From positions 1 through 64,000 of the forward strand of contig JAEUVE010000016.1 in assembly GCA_016786865.1 (NCBI GenBank): a DNA stretch of 64,000 nucleotides, read 5' to 3'. Source of the stretch: Sediminibacterium sp. GTDB lineage: Bacteria; Bacteroidota; Bacteroidia; Chitinophagales; Chitinophagaceae. The notes beneath the pieces are model-generated. The model worked only from the letters and a program-made list of their open reading frames with translations, was not told the origin of the DNA and searched no databases. The translations under genes and the position numbers were made by a program. Below are positions 24,535 through 35,404 of this stretch, piece after piece (the first letter of the stretch is position 1; each line of letters starts with the position of its first letter).

Positions 24535-25797
24535 ATGAATATTCTTTTGAAGCAGGTACAGATTACCGATCCGAATTCCCCATTCAACGGTAAACCTTTC
24601 GATATACTTATTGAAGACAACAAGATCAGCAAAATTGCCGCAGAACTCAACGACAAAGCCACTACAGTTATCAATGAACCCGGTCTCTCCGTATCTCCGG
24701 GATGGGTGGATATTTTTGCCGATTTCTGTGATCCGGGCTACGAATACAAAGAAACACTCGAATCCGGTGCTGCAGCAGCTGCAGCAGGAGGCTATACCAG
24801 GGTATTTACCTTGCCCAATACACAGCCGGTAACCGATCATAAATCGCTGGTAGAATATGCAGCAAGACAATCTGCAGGATTACCCGTACACATTCATCCG
24901 ATTGGTGCCATAACCCGTAAGGCAGAGGGCAAAGACCTGGCCGAAATGTATGATATGCTGCACAGCGGCGCAGTCGCCTTTTCTGATGGCCTGCATCCCG
25001 TTCAGTCTCCAGGACTGTTTCTGAAAGCATTGCAATATGTGAAAGCATTCAACGGTGTATTAATTCAGGTGCCGGTAGACAAAAGCATCGGAGCTTCAGG
25101 CTTAATCAATGAGGGCATTATTTCTACCAGGCTGGGCTTACCGGGCATGCCTGCCATTGCCGAAGAAAGTATCCTGAAAAGAGATATCGACCTTGCTCGT
25201 TATGCCGGATCCGCTATTCATTTTACCGGTGTATCCACTGCGACCTCCCTTCAACTCATCCGCGAAGCAAAAAAAGAAGGTATGGCCGTTACCTGCAGTG
25301 TTACCCCCTACCACCTGTTCTTCTGCGACGAAGACCTGCAGACGTATGATACCTATTTAAAAGTGAACCCACCCATCCGCTCCAAGGCAGATATGCTGGC
25401 GCTGAGAGATGCAGTATTGGATGGTACGGTAGATTGTATTGCTTCTCATCATTTGCCCCAGGACTGGGATCACAAAATATGTGAATTTGAATATGCTTCT
25501 TTTGGAATGACCGGACTGGAAACCGCATTTGCAGTGGTGAACCATCTGCTGGAACAATTGAGCAGCAACAGAATAGTGGAATTATTTTCTCTGAATGCCC
25601 GTAAGATTTTTAACCTCCCGGCTACCCATATTACAGAAGGTGCTACTGCTGAGTTAACCATCTATAGCCGGAGCAACCCAACCGTTTTGCACAAGGCAGA
25701 TTTCAAAAGCAAATCTGCGAACAGTGCCTTTACAGACAGGGAGTTGACCGGACAAGTAAAAGGCATCATCAACAAAGGAAAAATATACACCAACTAA
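24535..25797 (+). CDS. Dihydroorotase-family amidohydrolase, probably lacking its metal site
   Basis: A 420-aa protein aligned along its length with class I dihydroorotases: VSPGWVDIFADFCDPGYEYKETLESGAAAA, PNTQPVTD, LKVNPPIRS and GMTGLETAF are all in place. The usual DxHxH is DIFAD (F61, D63), the LVHCED histidine is Q178, and the TDHAPH aspartate is H305 in ASHHLPQ. H229 remains. The binuclear zinc site is therefore almost gone. Such forms are common in Bacteroidota annotated as PyrC; they may be structural partners of aspartate carbamoyltransferase, like the Pseudomonas PyrC' protein. It is first in a plus-strand run with DUF4199 10 bp downstream. ATG at 24535 fits the family start. Confidence 0.82.
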   Translation: MNILLKQVQITDPNSPFNGKPFDILIEDNKISKIAAELNDKATTVINEPGLSVSPGWVDIFADFCDPGYEYKETLESGAAAAAAGGYTRVFTLPNTQPVTDHKSLVEYAARQSAGLPVHIHPIGAITRKAEGKDLAEMYDMLHSGAVAFSDGLHPVQSPGLFLKALQYVKAFNGVLIQVPVDKSIGASGLINEGIISTRLGLPGMPAIAEESILKRDIDLARYAGSAIHFTGVSTATSLQLIREAKKEGMAVTCSVTPYHLFFCDEDLQTYDTYLKVNPPIRSKADMLALRDAVLDGTVDCIASHHLPQDWDHKICEFEYASFGMTGLETAFAVVNHLLEQLSSNRIVELFSLNARKIFNLPATHITEGATAELTIYSRSNPTVLHKADFKSKSANSAFTDRELTGQVKGIINKGKIYTN

Positions 25798-25807
25798 AAT
25801 CATTTAT

Positions 25808-26344
25808 ATGAAAGTAAACATCATCAACGAAGGCGCTAAATTTGGTCTGATCTGCGGACTTACTGCCATACTCCTCATGTTTGGAAGCTGGGCTGCGGGT
25901 ATCCGGATATTTACCTCCGTACAGTTTTACGGCACATTCGTTCCGTATATGATTGCCATCCTGCTCATCGGCGGATTCAACCTCAGAAAGCAGAACGGCG
26001 GATTCCTGTCGTTTGGAGAGGCATTGAAATTCAACTTTCTGGCATATGCCGTTGCTGCCTTGCTGATTGCATTGGCTACCTATGTTTTATACAATATCAT
26101 AGATAAAGAACTCACTCAAAAGTCTGCACAGATTGCTTTGGAAAAAACAAGGCAGATCATGGAGAAAATGGGATCCAGCGAAGAAGACATTGAGAAAGCC
26201 CTTAAAAATTCTGCTGAAAGCATGAAAGAAACCGGTTTGGGAAAAATATTTCTGGGAACCGGCCTGGGACTGATCTGGGATTTTGTGAAAGCCCTCCTGC
26301 TTTCCGTAACCATCCGTAAGGAACAAAAATTTGAAGACCAATAA
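25808..26344 (+). CDS. DUF4199 membrane protein
   Basis: A 178-aa membrane protein with four predicted segments (about 14-33, 40-55, 75-97 and 145-168) and a charged cytoplasmic or periplasmic helical stretch between the third and fourth. It matches the DUF4199 pattern, with GLICGLTAILLMFGSW and GGFLSFGEALKFNF. The function is unknown. It is 6 bp upstream of a glycosyltransferase gene, and DUF4199-GT2 pairs are frequent in this phylum, which suggests an envelope glycan or lipid role. Confidence 0.78.
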   Translation: MKVNIINEGAKFGLICGLTAILLMFGSWAAGIRIFTSVQFYGTFVPYMIAILLIGGFNLRKQNGGFLSFGEALKFNFLAYAVAALLIALATYVLYNIIDKELTQKSAQIALEKTRQIMEKMGSSEEDIEKALKNSAESMKETGLGKIFLGTGLGLIWDFVKALLLSVTIRKEQKFEDQ

Positions 26345-26350
26345 TCCTGC

Positions 26351-27292
26351 ATGAACCTATCCATTGTTATACCGCTTTTAAATGAAGAAGAATCGCTTCC
26401 GGAACTATGCGCCTGGATTGAGCGTGTGGTAACCAGTCATCACCTTAGCTACGAAGTGCTGTTGATAGACGATGGCAGCACCGATAACAGCTGGGAAGTA
26501 ATCCGGAAAATCACTTCAGAAAATACCGCTTTCAAGGGCATCAAATTCCAGCGTAATTACGGAAAATCAGCCGCACTGAACGAAGGATTCAAAGCTGCGC
26601 AGGGAACCGTGGTTATTACCATGGATGCAGATATGCAGGACTCTCCGGATGAAATTCCCGCGCTCTATAAAATGATTACCGAAGACGGATACGATATGGT
26701 AAGCGGCTGGAAAAAAATCCGCTACGACAATACACTTACCAAGAATATTCCATCTAAACTTTTTAATGCAGTGGCTCGTGCCAGTTCCGGCATTCAGCTG
26801 AATGATTTCAACTGCGGCCTGAAAGCCTACCGCAACAAAGTGGTGAAGTGCATTGAAGTATTTGGTGAAATGCACCGCTACATTCCGATACTCGCTAAGT
26901 GGAGCGGGTTCAGAAAAATTGGTGAAAAAGTGGTGGAGCACCGCCCCAGAAAATATGGAACCACCAAATTTGGCTGGTCCAGATTTATCAATGGTTTCCT
27001 GGACCTGAGCACCATCATGTTTCTTGGAAAATTCGGCAAGAAGCCCATGCAATTCTTTGGATTGTACGGAACCCTGTTCTTCCTGATTGGTCTGTTGTCG
27101 AGCCTCTACCTGGTCATTTCAAAAATCATTGATCCCGAAATGGGGCTTACCAATAAACCGTTTTTCTTTATTGCACTGGCAACCATGGTAATTGGTATGC
27201 AGCTGTTTCTGACCGGCTTTGTAGCCGAACTGGTGGTGCGCAATGCAGCAGAAAGAAATGTATATCTGATTGAAGAGCAACTAGGCGTTTAA
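26351..27292 (+). CDS. Family 2 glycosyltransferase, polyprenyl-phosphate sugar transferase type (DPM1/GtrB-like)
   Basis: A 313-aa enzyme. The N-terminal GT-A domain has VVIPLLNEEESLPEL, LLIDDGSTDNSWE and TMDADMQDSPDEIP (metal-binding DxD-like). The acceptor-side motif KYGTTKFGWSRF follows. Two C-terminal membrane helices (about 236-258 and 276-300) match the GtrB/ArnC subclass, which loads a sugar onto undecaprenyl phosphate. The sugar is unknown. A GtrA-like flippase partner is only seen far away at the right edge of the window. Confidence 0.88.
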   Translation: MNLSIVIPLLNEEESLPELCAWIERVVTSHHLSYEVLLIDDGSTDNSWEVIRKITSENTAFKGIKFQRNYGKSAALNEGFKAAQGTVVITMDADMQDSPDEIPALYKMITEDGYDMVSGWKKIRYDNTLTKNIPSKLFNAVARASSGIQLNDFNCGLKAYRNKVVKCIEVFGEMHRYIPILAKWSGFRKIGEKVVEHRPRKYGTTKFGWSRFINGFLDLSTIMFLGKFGKKPMQFFGLYGTLFFLIGLLSSLYLVISKIIDPEMGLTNKPFFFIALATMVIGMQLFLTGFVAELVVRNAAERNVYLIEEQLGV

Positions 27293-27313
27293 TTCGTTCA
27301 TTCAACCACCTGC

Positions 27314-28465
27314 ATGAAGCAAGAACTGATACTTATCGGAACCACCTGGCCATTCAGAGGAGGCGGTATTGCCTCATTCAATGAACGGCTGGCAAGGGCT
27401 TTTCAGGAACAGGGCTTCAAGGTAACCATATACACTTTCTCGCTGCAGTATCCTTCTTTTCTGTTTCCGGGAAAGTCGCAATACAGCAACACGCTGCCTC
27501 CGGAAGACCTGGATATTCATGTAACCATCAATTCGGTAAATCCGCTCAACTGGATCAGGATGGGCAGGATCATCCGTAATCAGAACGCCCCCATTGTACT
27601 GGTTCGTTACTGGCTGCCCTTTATGGGGGCCTGCCTGGGTACTATTCTGCGAATGGTGAAGAAAAACAAGGTATCCCGCATCATTTGCATTGCAGATAAC
27701 ATTATCCCGCACGAAAAGAGGCCGGGCGATCAGGCACTCACCAGGTACTTTGTACAGCCAATCGATGGTTTCATTACCCTGAGCAAAAAAGTAGCAGCAG
27801 ATTTGAAGCAGTTCAGCAGCAAAAAAGTGCTTACGGTTCAGCATCCGTTATACGATCATTTTGGTGCACTGATGCAGAAACAGGATGCCCGCAAAAAATT
27901 ACAACTCCCTTCCGAAGGGAGGTTCATTCTTTTCTTTGGATTCATCCGGAAATACAAGGGGCTGGATCTCTTACTCCGAGCACTGGCCATCCTGCAAAAC
28001 GAACATAAAAACAATCCTTCCTTCGATGTGCCCAGGCTGATCATTGCAGGTGAATTTTATGAGGATGAAAAAATATATACCGATCTGATCGGCGAACTGG
28101 GCATCGGCCATTTAATTGACTCCTTTACCCATTTTATTCCGGATGAGGAAGTGAAATACTACCTGAATGCCTGCGACTTTGTGATTCAGCCATACAGAAA
28201 CGCTACCCAAAGTGGCGTTACGCCCCTGGCATATCATTTTGAAAAGCCCATGCTGGTGACCAATGTTGGAGCGCTGCCAGACATGGTGCAGGAAGACCAG
28301 AGCGGTATCGTAACCGAACCTACGGCTGAAGCCATCGCAGCGGGGATCAAAAAACTCTATGAATTAGGTGAGGAACATTTTTTGTTTCAACTTCGCAGTC
28401 AGAAAAAAAAATACAGCTGGGAGCAACTGACCTCTGCCATTGTGTCCCTGGCTCAAAATACATAA
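27314..28465 (+). CDS. Family 4 glycosyltransferase
   Basis: A 383-aa GT-B protein. The N-terminal PFRGGGIASFNERLARAF is the acceptor-side glycine-rich loop. The C-terminal half shows ILFFGFIRKYKGLDLLLRAL, the VIQPYRNATQSGVTPLAYHFEKP region containing the nucleotide-sugar contact, and the NVGALPDMVQ motif. Retaining GT4 enzymes build capsule, O-antigen or glycolipids. It is 21 bp downstream of the GT2 gene and 2 bp upstream of gmhA, so the sugar may be a heptose. Confidence 0.85.
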   Translation: MKQELILIGTTWPFRGGGIASFNERLARAFQEQGFKVTIYTFSLQYPSFLFPGKSQYSNTLPPEDLDIHVTINSVNPLNWIRMGRIIRNQNAPIVLVRYWLPFMGACLGTILRMVKKNKVSRIICIADNIIPHEKRPGDQALTRYFVQPIDGFITLSKKVAADLKQFSSKKVLTVQHPLYDHFGALMQKQDARKKLQLPSEGRFILFFGFIRKYKGLDLLLRALAILQNEHKNNPSFDVPRLIIAGEFYEDEKIYTDLIGELGIGHLIDSFTHFIPDEEVKYYLNACDFVIQPYRNATQSGVTPLAYHFEKPMLVTNVGALPDMVQEDQSGIVTEPTAEAIAAGIKKLYELGEEHFLFQLRSQKKKYSWEQLTSAIVSLAQNT

Positions 28466-28467
28466 CC

Positions 28468-29043
28468 ATGCGCAATCGTATTACCTCCATCATCTCGGCT
28501 TCCATAGAAGTAAAGCAGGCTGTACTCGCAGACCCTGCCATTCAGCAAACCCTGGAGCAGGTCATAGAAGCTGTTACCACTGCCTTTAAGAACGGGCACA
28601 AAGTGATGTTCTGTGGCAATGGCGGAAGCGCAGCAGACGCGCAGCACCTGGCAGCAGAATTCTCCGGTCGTTTTTATAAAAACAGAAGGGCGCTTCCCTC
28701 CGATGCTTTGCATTGCAACACGTCCTATTTAACTGCGGTAGCCAACGATTACAGTTACGACGATATTTATGCAAGACTGGTAGAAGGTACCATGGAAAAA
28801 GGAGATGTGCTGATTGGTTTAACTACTTCCGGCAACTCTCCCAATATCCTGAAAGCATTTGAAGCCGCCAGGGTAAAAGGCATTCAGACAGTTGGCTTCA
28901 CAGGAAGCACCGGTGGCAAACTTAAAGCCGTTTCCGACTTTTTGCTGAATGTACCTTCCAATACCACTCCGCGTATCCAGGAGAGCCATATTCTGCTGGG
29001 ACATATTATTTGCGAACTGGTAGAAGACGCTTTATTTAGTTAG
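28468..29043 (+). CDS. gmhA: Phosphoheptose isomerase (SIS domain)
   Basis: A 191-aa SIS protein. It shows FCGNGGSAADAQHLAAEFSGRF (about 50-71), the GmhA signature, then GLTTSGNSPNILKAFEAA and RIQESHILLGHIICELVE. GmhA turns sedoheptulose 7-phosphate into D-glycero-D-manno-heptose 7-phosphate, the first step to ADP- or GDP-heptose. The next gene encodes the matching phosphatase. Kinase and nucleotidyltransferase genes (hldE or hddA/hddC) are not in the window. Confidence 0.92.
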   Translation: MRNRITSIISASIEVKQAVLADPAIQQTLEQVIEAVTTAFKNGHKVMFCGNGGSAADAQHLAAEFSGRFYKNRRALPSDALHCNTSYLTAVANDYSYDDIYARLVEGTMEKGDVLIGLTTSGNSPNILKAFEAARVKGIQTVGFTGSTGGKLKAVSDFLLNVPSNTTPRIQESHILLGHIICELVEDALFS

Positions 29044-29044
29044 T

Positions 29045-29611
29045 ATGCTAAGACTGAACCTGATGACTCCCGACTGGACATTATTCCTGGATCGGGATGG
29101 CGTAATCAATCATGAAAAAGAAAATGATTACGTATTGAACTGGGATGAATTTCAGTTCTACGAAGACAGCCTTGCCGCTATTCCATTGCTGAACCGCTGC
29201 TTTCAAAGAATTGTAATTACTACCAACCAGAAAGGGGTGGGTAAAGGACTGATGACACTGGAAGACCTCCGGACCATTCACAGCAATATGCTCCGTTGCA
29301 TTGAGGCTGCTGGCGGACGCATTGACCAGGTGTATTTCTGTTCCGATCTGGATGATGCGTCGCCTAACCGAAAACCTCAGCCTGGCATGGCTTTTCAGGC
29401 ACAGAAAGATTTTCCGGAAATCAATTTATCCAAAAGCATCATGGTGGGCAACCGGATGAGCGACATGCAATTTGGCCGAAATGCCGGAATGCATACGGTA
29501 TACCTGGCCACCACCCATCCCGAAGCACCCTTTCCCGATCCGCAGGTGGATCTGCGTTTCACCGATCTGCTCAGTTTTGCGGAAGCCTGTACCAGCATGA
29601 CCCGCCGCTGA
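29045..29611 (+). CDS. gmhB: D,D-heptose 1,7-bisphosphate phosphatase (HAD superfamily)
   Basis: A 188-aa HAD phosphatase of the histidinol-phosphatase/GmhB type. Motif I is LFLDRDGVINHE, motif II IVITTNQKGVGKG, motif III RKPQPGM and motif IV MVGNRMSDMQFG. The residue before the catalytic metal site in motif IV is N rather than D, with the later D retained. It removes the C7 phosphate. It begins two bases after the gmhA stop, so the pair is one unit. ATG at 29063 is an alternative start six codons in. Confidence 0.88.
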   Translation: MLRLNLMTPDWTLFLDRDGVINHEKENDYVLNWDEFQFYEDSLAAIPLLNRCFQRIVITTNQKGVGKGLMTLEDLRTIHSNMLRCIEAAGGRIDQVYFCSDLDDASPNRKPQPGMAFQAQKDFPEINLSKSIMVGNRMSDMQFGRNAGMHTVYLATTHPEAPFPDPQVDLRFTDLLSFAEACTSMTRR

Positions 29612-29707
29612 TTCCTTATTTTAATGAAATGATAAAGTTCTGAGCAGCGTTTTAAGTTGTACAGTTTGGGCGTAAATTGCTTTTAGTTGTATCTGATAAC
29701 TGATCAC

Positions 29708-30541
29708 ATGAAAAAACAATTTGCTTTATCTCTTCTGCTGGCATTGGCCATGGGCAGCTATGCACAAACTCCTTCGGACCGGATGCGTATACGGGAAATG
29801 GAGCAGGGCCTCAGTGTATATGCCTACAACATTCTGAATGCAGATGATGTGGAAGACCGCCTTAGGGCAGATAGTTTTTTTACCAGAAACCTGGTACAGG
29901 CGCTAAAAGTACCTTACTCCTTTTACCATCCGTTTGATTCGTTGAAAACCATTTCCAGGATCTATGCACCCGACAGCAGTTTCAGAATCATTACCTGGCA
30001 ATTGATGAAAGATTTTTCTTATTACCGCTACAAAGGAGCCATACAACTCAATACCAAAGACGGCTCATTGAAACTGATCCCGCTCTACGATGGTACCGAC
30101 TTTACCGACAACCCGACAGACTCTGTCCGGAGTAATCTGAACTGGATTGGCGCAGTGTACTACAATATTATCCTGAAGAAGTACAACAACAAAAATTACT
30201 ATACGCTGTTAGGCTACGACGAAAACGATGCAAGAAGCACCAAAAAATGGATTGAGGTATTAACCTTCGATCAGCAGAACCGGCCTGTATTTGGCGGGCG
30301 TTACTTCAGCTACCCCAATGATCCCATTAAGCCTGCTCAACCGGCATACCGGTTTTGCCTGGAGTTTAAAAAAGATGCAAATGCAAAACTGAACTATGAT
30401 CGGGAGCTGGATCTGATCGTTTTTGCCAAATTGGTAAGTGAAACAGGCGAGATCAGCAAAAAGCATACACTGGTTCCCTACGGAACCATTGAGGGCTTTC
30501 AATGGCAGCTGGGCAAATGGGTTTACATTCCCCCCAGGTAG
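29708..30541 (+). CDS. Secreted protein of unknown function
   Basis: A 277-aa protein with a clear signal peptide (KKQFALSLLLALAMGSYAQ). The mature part begins with charged helix RMRIREMEQGLSVYAYNIL and continues with aromatic-rich strands such as SFRIITWQLMKDFSYYRY and NWIGAVYYNIILKKYNNKNY. It has no recognised catalytic motif and no cysteine-rich pattern. It probably resides in the periplasm or is attached to the outer membrane. It stands alone between gmhB and the convergent lepA gene, 13 bp from the latter. Confidence 0.65.
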   Translation: MKKQFALSLLLALAMGSYAQTPSDRMRIREMEQGLSVYAYNILNADDVEDRLRADSFFTRNLVQALKVPYSFYHPFDSLKTISRIYAPDSSFRIITWQLMKDFSYYRYKGAIQLNTKDGSLKLIPLYDGTDFTDNPTDSVRSNLNWIGAVYYNIILKKYNNKNYYTLLGYDENDARSTKKWIEVLTFDQQNRPVFGGRYFSYPNDPIKPAQPAYRFCLEFKKDANAKLNYDRELDLIVFAKLVSETGEISKKHTLVPYGTIEGFQWQLGKWVYIPPR

Positions 30542-30554
30542 TACTGATGCGGTA

Positions 30555-32339
<1,785 letters not shown>

Positions 32340-32346
32340 AAGGCGG

Positions 32347-32354
32347 CAAAGATA
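32347..32354 (-). promoter_or_regulatory. -7 promoter box of lepA
   Basis: TATCTTTG on the minus strand, an exact TAnnTTTG match, seven bases before the lepA ATG at 32339. The 49-bp intergenic region also holds the opposite tsaC box at 32376-32383, so the two promoters are back to back. Confidence 0.55.
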
Positions 32355-32375
32355 GGTCGTATGGGTATATGGCGC

Positions 32376-32383
32376 TAAATTTG
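32376..32383 (+). promoter_or_regulatory. -7 promoter box of tsaC/sua5
   Basis: TAAATTTG, an exact TAnnTTTG match, five bases before the ATG at 32389. A transcript starting about seven bases after the box would begin at or near the start codon, so it may be leaderless. Confidence 0.5.
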
Positions 32384-32388
32384 CACCC

Positions 32389-33360
32389 ATGATGTTTACC
32401 GAAACAGGAGTTGATGTTAAAAAAGCGGCTGAATTCCTTCGAAAAAACGAATTGGTGGCCATTCCAACCGAAACCGTTTACGGGCTGGCGGGCAATGCAC
32501 TCAGTGAAACTGCTGTGGCAAAGATCTATGCTGCCAAGAACCGGCCTGCCTTTAATCCGCTGATTTTGCATGTTTCCGGAGTAGACCAGATAGAACAATA
32601 CGCAACGGCTGATCCACAGAGCATGCAGATTGCCCGGACGCTGATGCCGGGCCCCATTACCCTGCTCCTTCCCAAAAAGTTTACCGTGCCGGATATTACC
32701 ACTGCAGGAAGCGGCAAAGTGGCCATTCGGGTACCGGACCACCCGCTTACCCTGGAACTGTTGAAGGAACTGGATTTTCCGCTGGCTGCACCCAGTGCGA
32801 ATCCTTCGGGATACATCAGCCCTACCACGGCAGCACATGTACAGGAAGGGCTTAACGGAAAAATCGCATATATCCTCGACGGCGGACCGGCCAATATTGG
32901 GCTGGAATCCACCATCTGCGAGGTATCCGGTAATCAGATCCTTCTTCACAGGGCCGGAGGTGTTTCGGCTGAAGCCTTAACAGCTATTACCGGACTGGAA
33001 GTGGTGTTGCCCGAAACAAAGCAGCCCCATGCCCCACATAGTCCCGGGCAATTGAAAAGCCATTATGCCCCCCATACACCCTTGTTCAGGGGAAACATTG
33101 AGCAGCTAATCAACCATTATCCGGGAAAAAAAATAGGAGTCATCAGCTTCAGCAAAAGCTATGCGAACCAACCACAGGTAAGCAGTTATGTATTGTCTCC
33201 TACGGGCAATCTGGCGGAAGCAGCCAACCGGCTGTTCGCCACGCTCAGAGAAGTAGACGCGCAGGCATTTGATGTAATTCTGACGGAGGTATTTCCGGAA
33301 GAAGGAATCGGGTCTGCCATCAACGATCGCTTAGACAGAGCCCAATTTCTTCACAAATAA
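32389..33360 (+). CDS. L-threonylcarbamoyladenylate synthase, two-domain Sua5 type
   Basis: Makes threonylcarbamoyl-AMP, the precursor for t6A in tRNAs reading ANN codons. The 323-aa protein has an N-terminal TsaC domain with [27 protein letters not shown] and [15 protein letters not shown], followed by [11 protein letters not shown]. After a [15 protein letters not shown] linker there is a C-terminal Sua5 domain (about 235-323). The long form is Sua5-type rather than TsaC-type. ATG at 32389 or the adjacent 32392 could be used. Confidence 0.93.
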   Translation: MMFTETGVDVKKAAEFLRKNELVAIPTETVYGLAGNALSETAVAKIYAAKNRPAFNPLILHVSGVDQIEQYATADPQSMQIARTLMPGPITLLLPKKFTVPDITTAGSGKVAIRVPDHPLTLELLKELDFPLAAPSANPSGYISPTTAAHVQEGLNGKIAYILDGGPANIGLESTICEVSGNQILLHRAGGVSAEALTAITGLEVVLPETKQPHAPHSPGQLKSHYAPHTPLFRGNIEQLINHYPGKKIGVISFSKSYANQPQVSSYVLSPTGNLAEAANRLFATLREVDAQAFDVILTEVFPEEGIGSAINDRLDRAQFLHK

Positions 33361-33373
33361 AGTTGCCGGCGCT

Positions 33374-34141
33374 TTACTGCAGGGCGTTGATGATGGCAAC
33401 AAACTCATCTGCAACAAGCGAAGCGCCGCCCACCAGTCCTCCATCCACATCTGGCTGGGAAAACAATTCCACAGCATTGGCTGCCTTTACACTGCCGCCA
33501 TATAAAATAGAAATCGCATTGGCTGTTTCCGCATTATAGGCAGCTGCAATATTTCCGCGAATAAACGCGTGCATCTCCTGTGCCTGGGCACTACTGGCAG
33601 TTTTACCAGTACCAATGGCCCAGATGGGTTCGTATGCAATGACCACTTTGCGCAGCTGATCTGCTGTTAAATGATACAGAGACTCCTTCAGTTGCAGGGC
33701 TACATATTCATTTTGTGTACCGGCCTCTCTTACTGCCAAAGGCTCGCCACAGCAGAAGATCGGTGTAATATTGTTTTCGAGGCAGATATTGACTTTTTCG
33801 GCCAGAAATGCATTGCTTTCATTGAAATATTCACGACGCTCCGAATGACCCAGTACCACATAATGTACGCCCAGGGAGCTCAGCATGTCTACGGAAATTT
33901 CTCCGGTATACGCACCACTTTTTTTGCTGTGGCAGTTTTGAGCCGCAACAAATACCTGTTCTTTGTTCCGCAGTTTTTGTTGTGCCATGGCCAGATAAGG
34001 CGCAGGAATGGCAAAAACAACCTGCTGATTTTCTTTCAGGGAATGTGGTTGGCTGATGATATCGTCCAGTAGTTGTTCACCCTGCTGTAAGGTCAGGTTC
34101 ATTTTCCAGTTCGCTGCTGCAATTTGCTTTCTCATACTCAT
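33374..34141 (-). CDS. tpiA: Triose-phosphate isomerase
   Basis: Interconverts dihydroxyacetone phosphate and glyceraldehyde 3-phosphate. The 255-aa TIM barrel has AAANWKMNLT (N and K of the active site), LGHSERREYFNE (catalytic His), the glutamate motif VIAYEPIWAIGTGKTAS (catalytic E), and ILYGGSVKAANA for phosphate binding. Length is normal. It is 20 bp downstream of the GlmU-like gene and convergent with tsaC. Confidence 0.97.
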   Translation of the reverse strand: MSMRKQIAAANWKMNLTLQQGEQLLDDIISQPHSLKENQQVVFAIPAPYLAMAQQKLRNKEQVFVAAQNCHSKKSGAYTGEISVDMLSSLGVHYVVLGHSERREYFNESNAFLAEKVNICLENNITPIFCCGEPLAVREAGTQNEYVALQLKESLYHLTADQLRKVVIAYEPIWAIGTGKTASSAQAQEMHAFIRGNIAAAYNAETANAISILYGGSVKAANAVELFSQPDVDGGLVGGASLVADEFVAIINALQ

Positions 34142-34161
34142 TTGATTCTTGATTGCTTGAT

Positions 34162-35328
34162 TTATAAAGAGGAATGAAAGATATGTTTTAGTACATGAAT
34201 TTCCGCATCGGATATTTTTTTACCCTTCATGTGCTTCCAGTTATTGATGTCGTTTACAGCTGCTTCAATATTGTATTTTTTACCATCGGTTCCCCAGCTG
34301 AAACTGGTGATAATCCTGGGCAGCAGGCCGGCACCAAACACATTACAGCAAAGGCCGATCACCGAACCGGTGTTAACGGAACTGTTGATGGCAAGCCGGG
34401 AATAATCGCCCATGATCACACCGCATTTCTGGCCGACCACTACGGATTCACCTTCTCCCATCACCCATACCTTAATGTCTCCCGCCGAATTTTTCAGATT
34501 GCTGTTAGAAGTACCTGCTCCAAAATTGCACCATTCACCCACCACAGAATCACCCAGGTATCCGTCGTGTGCTTTGTTGGAATAGCCCATCAGGATGGCA
34601 TTTTTTATTTCGCCACCACCCATGCAATAGGGTCCCAGCGTGGTGGCGCCATATACCCGGCTGTTCATTTTTAATACAGAATGGTTACCCAGCACAAAGG
34701 GGCCGCGAACCGTACTGCCCTCCATGATCTCGGCATGTTTTCCAATGTAAATGGGCCCGGTGGAAGCATTGAGGATACAGCATTCCAGTTTGGCGCCTTC
34801 CTCAATAAAAATATTTTCCGGCTGTACCACCTGCACCGAAGACGGAACAGGTTGTGAAGTACGTCCATGGGTTACCCGTTTGAAATCTTCTCGTATCATG
34901 GATTCGTTCAGCTGCATCAGCTCCCAGGGATACTCAATTCTCGACACCGCATCTGCAGAAAGGATTTCCGCAAAAAAAGACTCCGCCTGAGCAGCGTTAA
35001 AGCTGGTAAAATCACCGGCGGATTTACCGGCAACCAGTCCATCTCCTGCCACCAGGGCCTGCCCGGGTTTCAACTGCCCGATGGCTGCAATCAATTGCCC
35101 GGTCGGAATCACAGCGGCATCGATCCAGGTATGCACGCCGGGTTCCGGAACCAACGAATACAATCCCTGCAGGTATTCTGCAGTATGAACACATGCTGCT
35201 TCTCCAAGCACCAACTCCCAACGCTCTTTGATGGTAAGCATACCAAACCTGAAATCGGCAATGGCTTTGTTGAGAGATAAGGGGGCTAAACGATCTCTGT
35301 ACTTGTTGTCGAATAAGATGATGGCCAT
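34162..35328 (-). CDS. GlmU-like putative sugar nucleotidyltransferase with left-handed beta-helix
   Basis: A 388-aa protein of the Bacteroidota GlmU-related family. The N-terminal region (about 1-150) starts MAIILFDNKYRDRLAPLSLN and lacks the usual GxGTRM nucleotide loop of GlmU. The C-terminal hexapeptide-repeat helix includes IYIGKHAEIMEGSTVRGPFV, LGNHSVLKMNSRVYGATTLG and NFGAGTSNSNLKNSAGDIKV. It probably acts on sugar-1-phosphates or as an acetyltransferase; the substrate is unknown. The start is ATG at 35328, two codons inside a longer TTG frame, because a TACATTTG promoter box lies immediately upstream. It is followed by tpiA. Confidence 0.82.
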   Translation of the reverse strand: MAIILFDNKYRDRLAPLSLNKAIADFRFGMLTIKERWELVLGEAACVHTAEYLQGLYSLVPEPGVHTWIDAAVIPTGQLIAAIGQLKPGQALVAGDGLVAGKSAGDFTSFNAAQAESFFAEILSADAVSRIEYPWELMQLNESMIREDFKRVTHGRTSQPVPSSVQVVQPENIFIEEGAKLECCILNASTGPIYIGKHAEIMEGSTVRGPFVLGNHSVLKMNSRVYGATTLGPYCMGGGEIKNAILMGYSNKAHDGYLGDSVVGEWCNFGAGTSNSNLKNSAGDIKVWVMGEGESVVVGQKCGVIMGDYSRLAINSSVNTGSVIGLCCNVFGAGLLPRIITSFSWGTDGKKYNIEAAVNDINNWKHMKGKKISDAEIHVLKHIFHSSL

Positions 35329-35331
35329 ACA

Positions 35332-35339
35332 CAAATGTA
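35332..35339 (-). promoter_or_regulatory. -7 promoter box of the GlmU-like gene
   Basis: TACATTTG on the minus strand, an exact TAnnTTTG match, three bases before the ATG at 35328. It supports a leaderless transcript and helps decide the start codon. Confidence 0.5.
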
Positions 35340-35404
35340 TTGCATATTCGCAATAATGAATTCTCCTTACCTTGCATGCTCAAACTTCTTAAACTTAAGT
35401 AACT

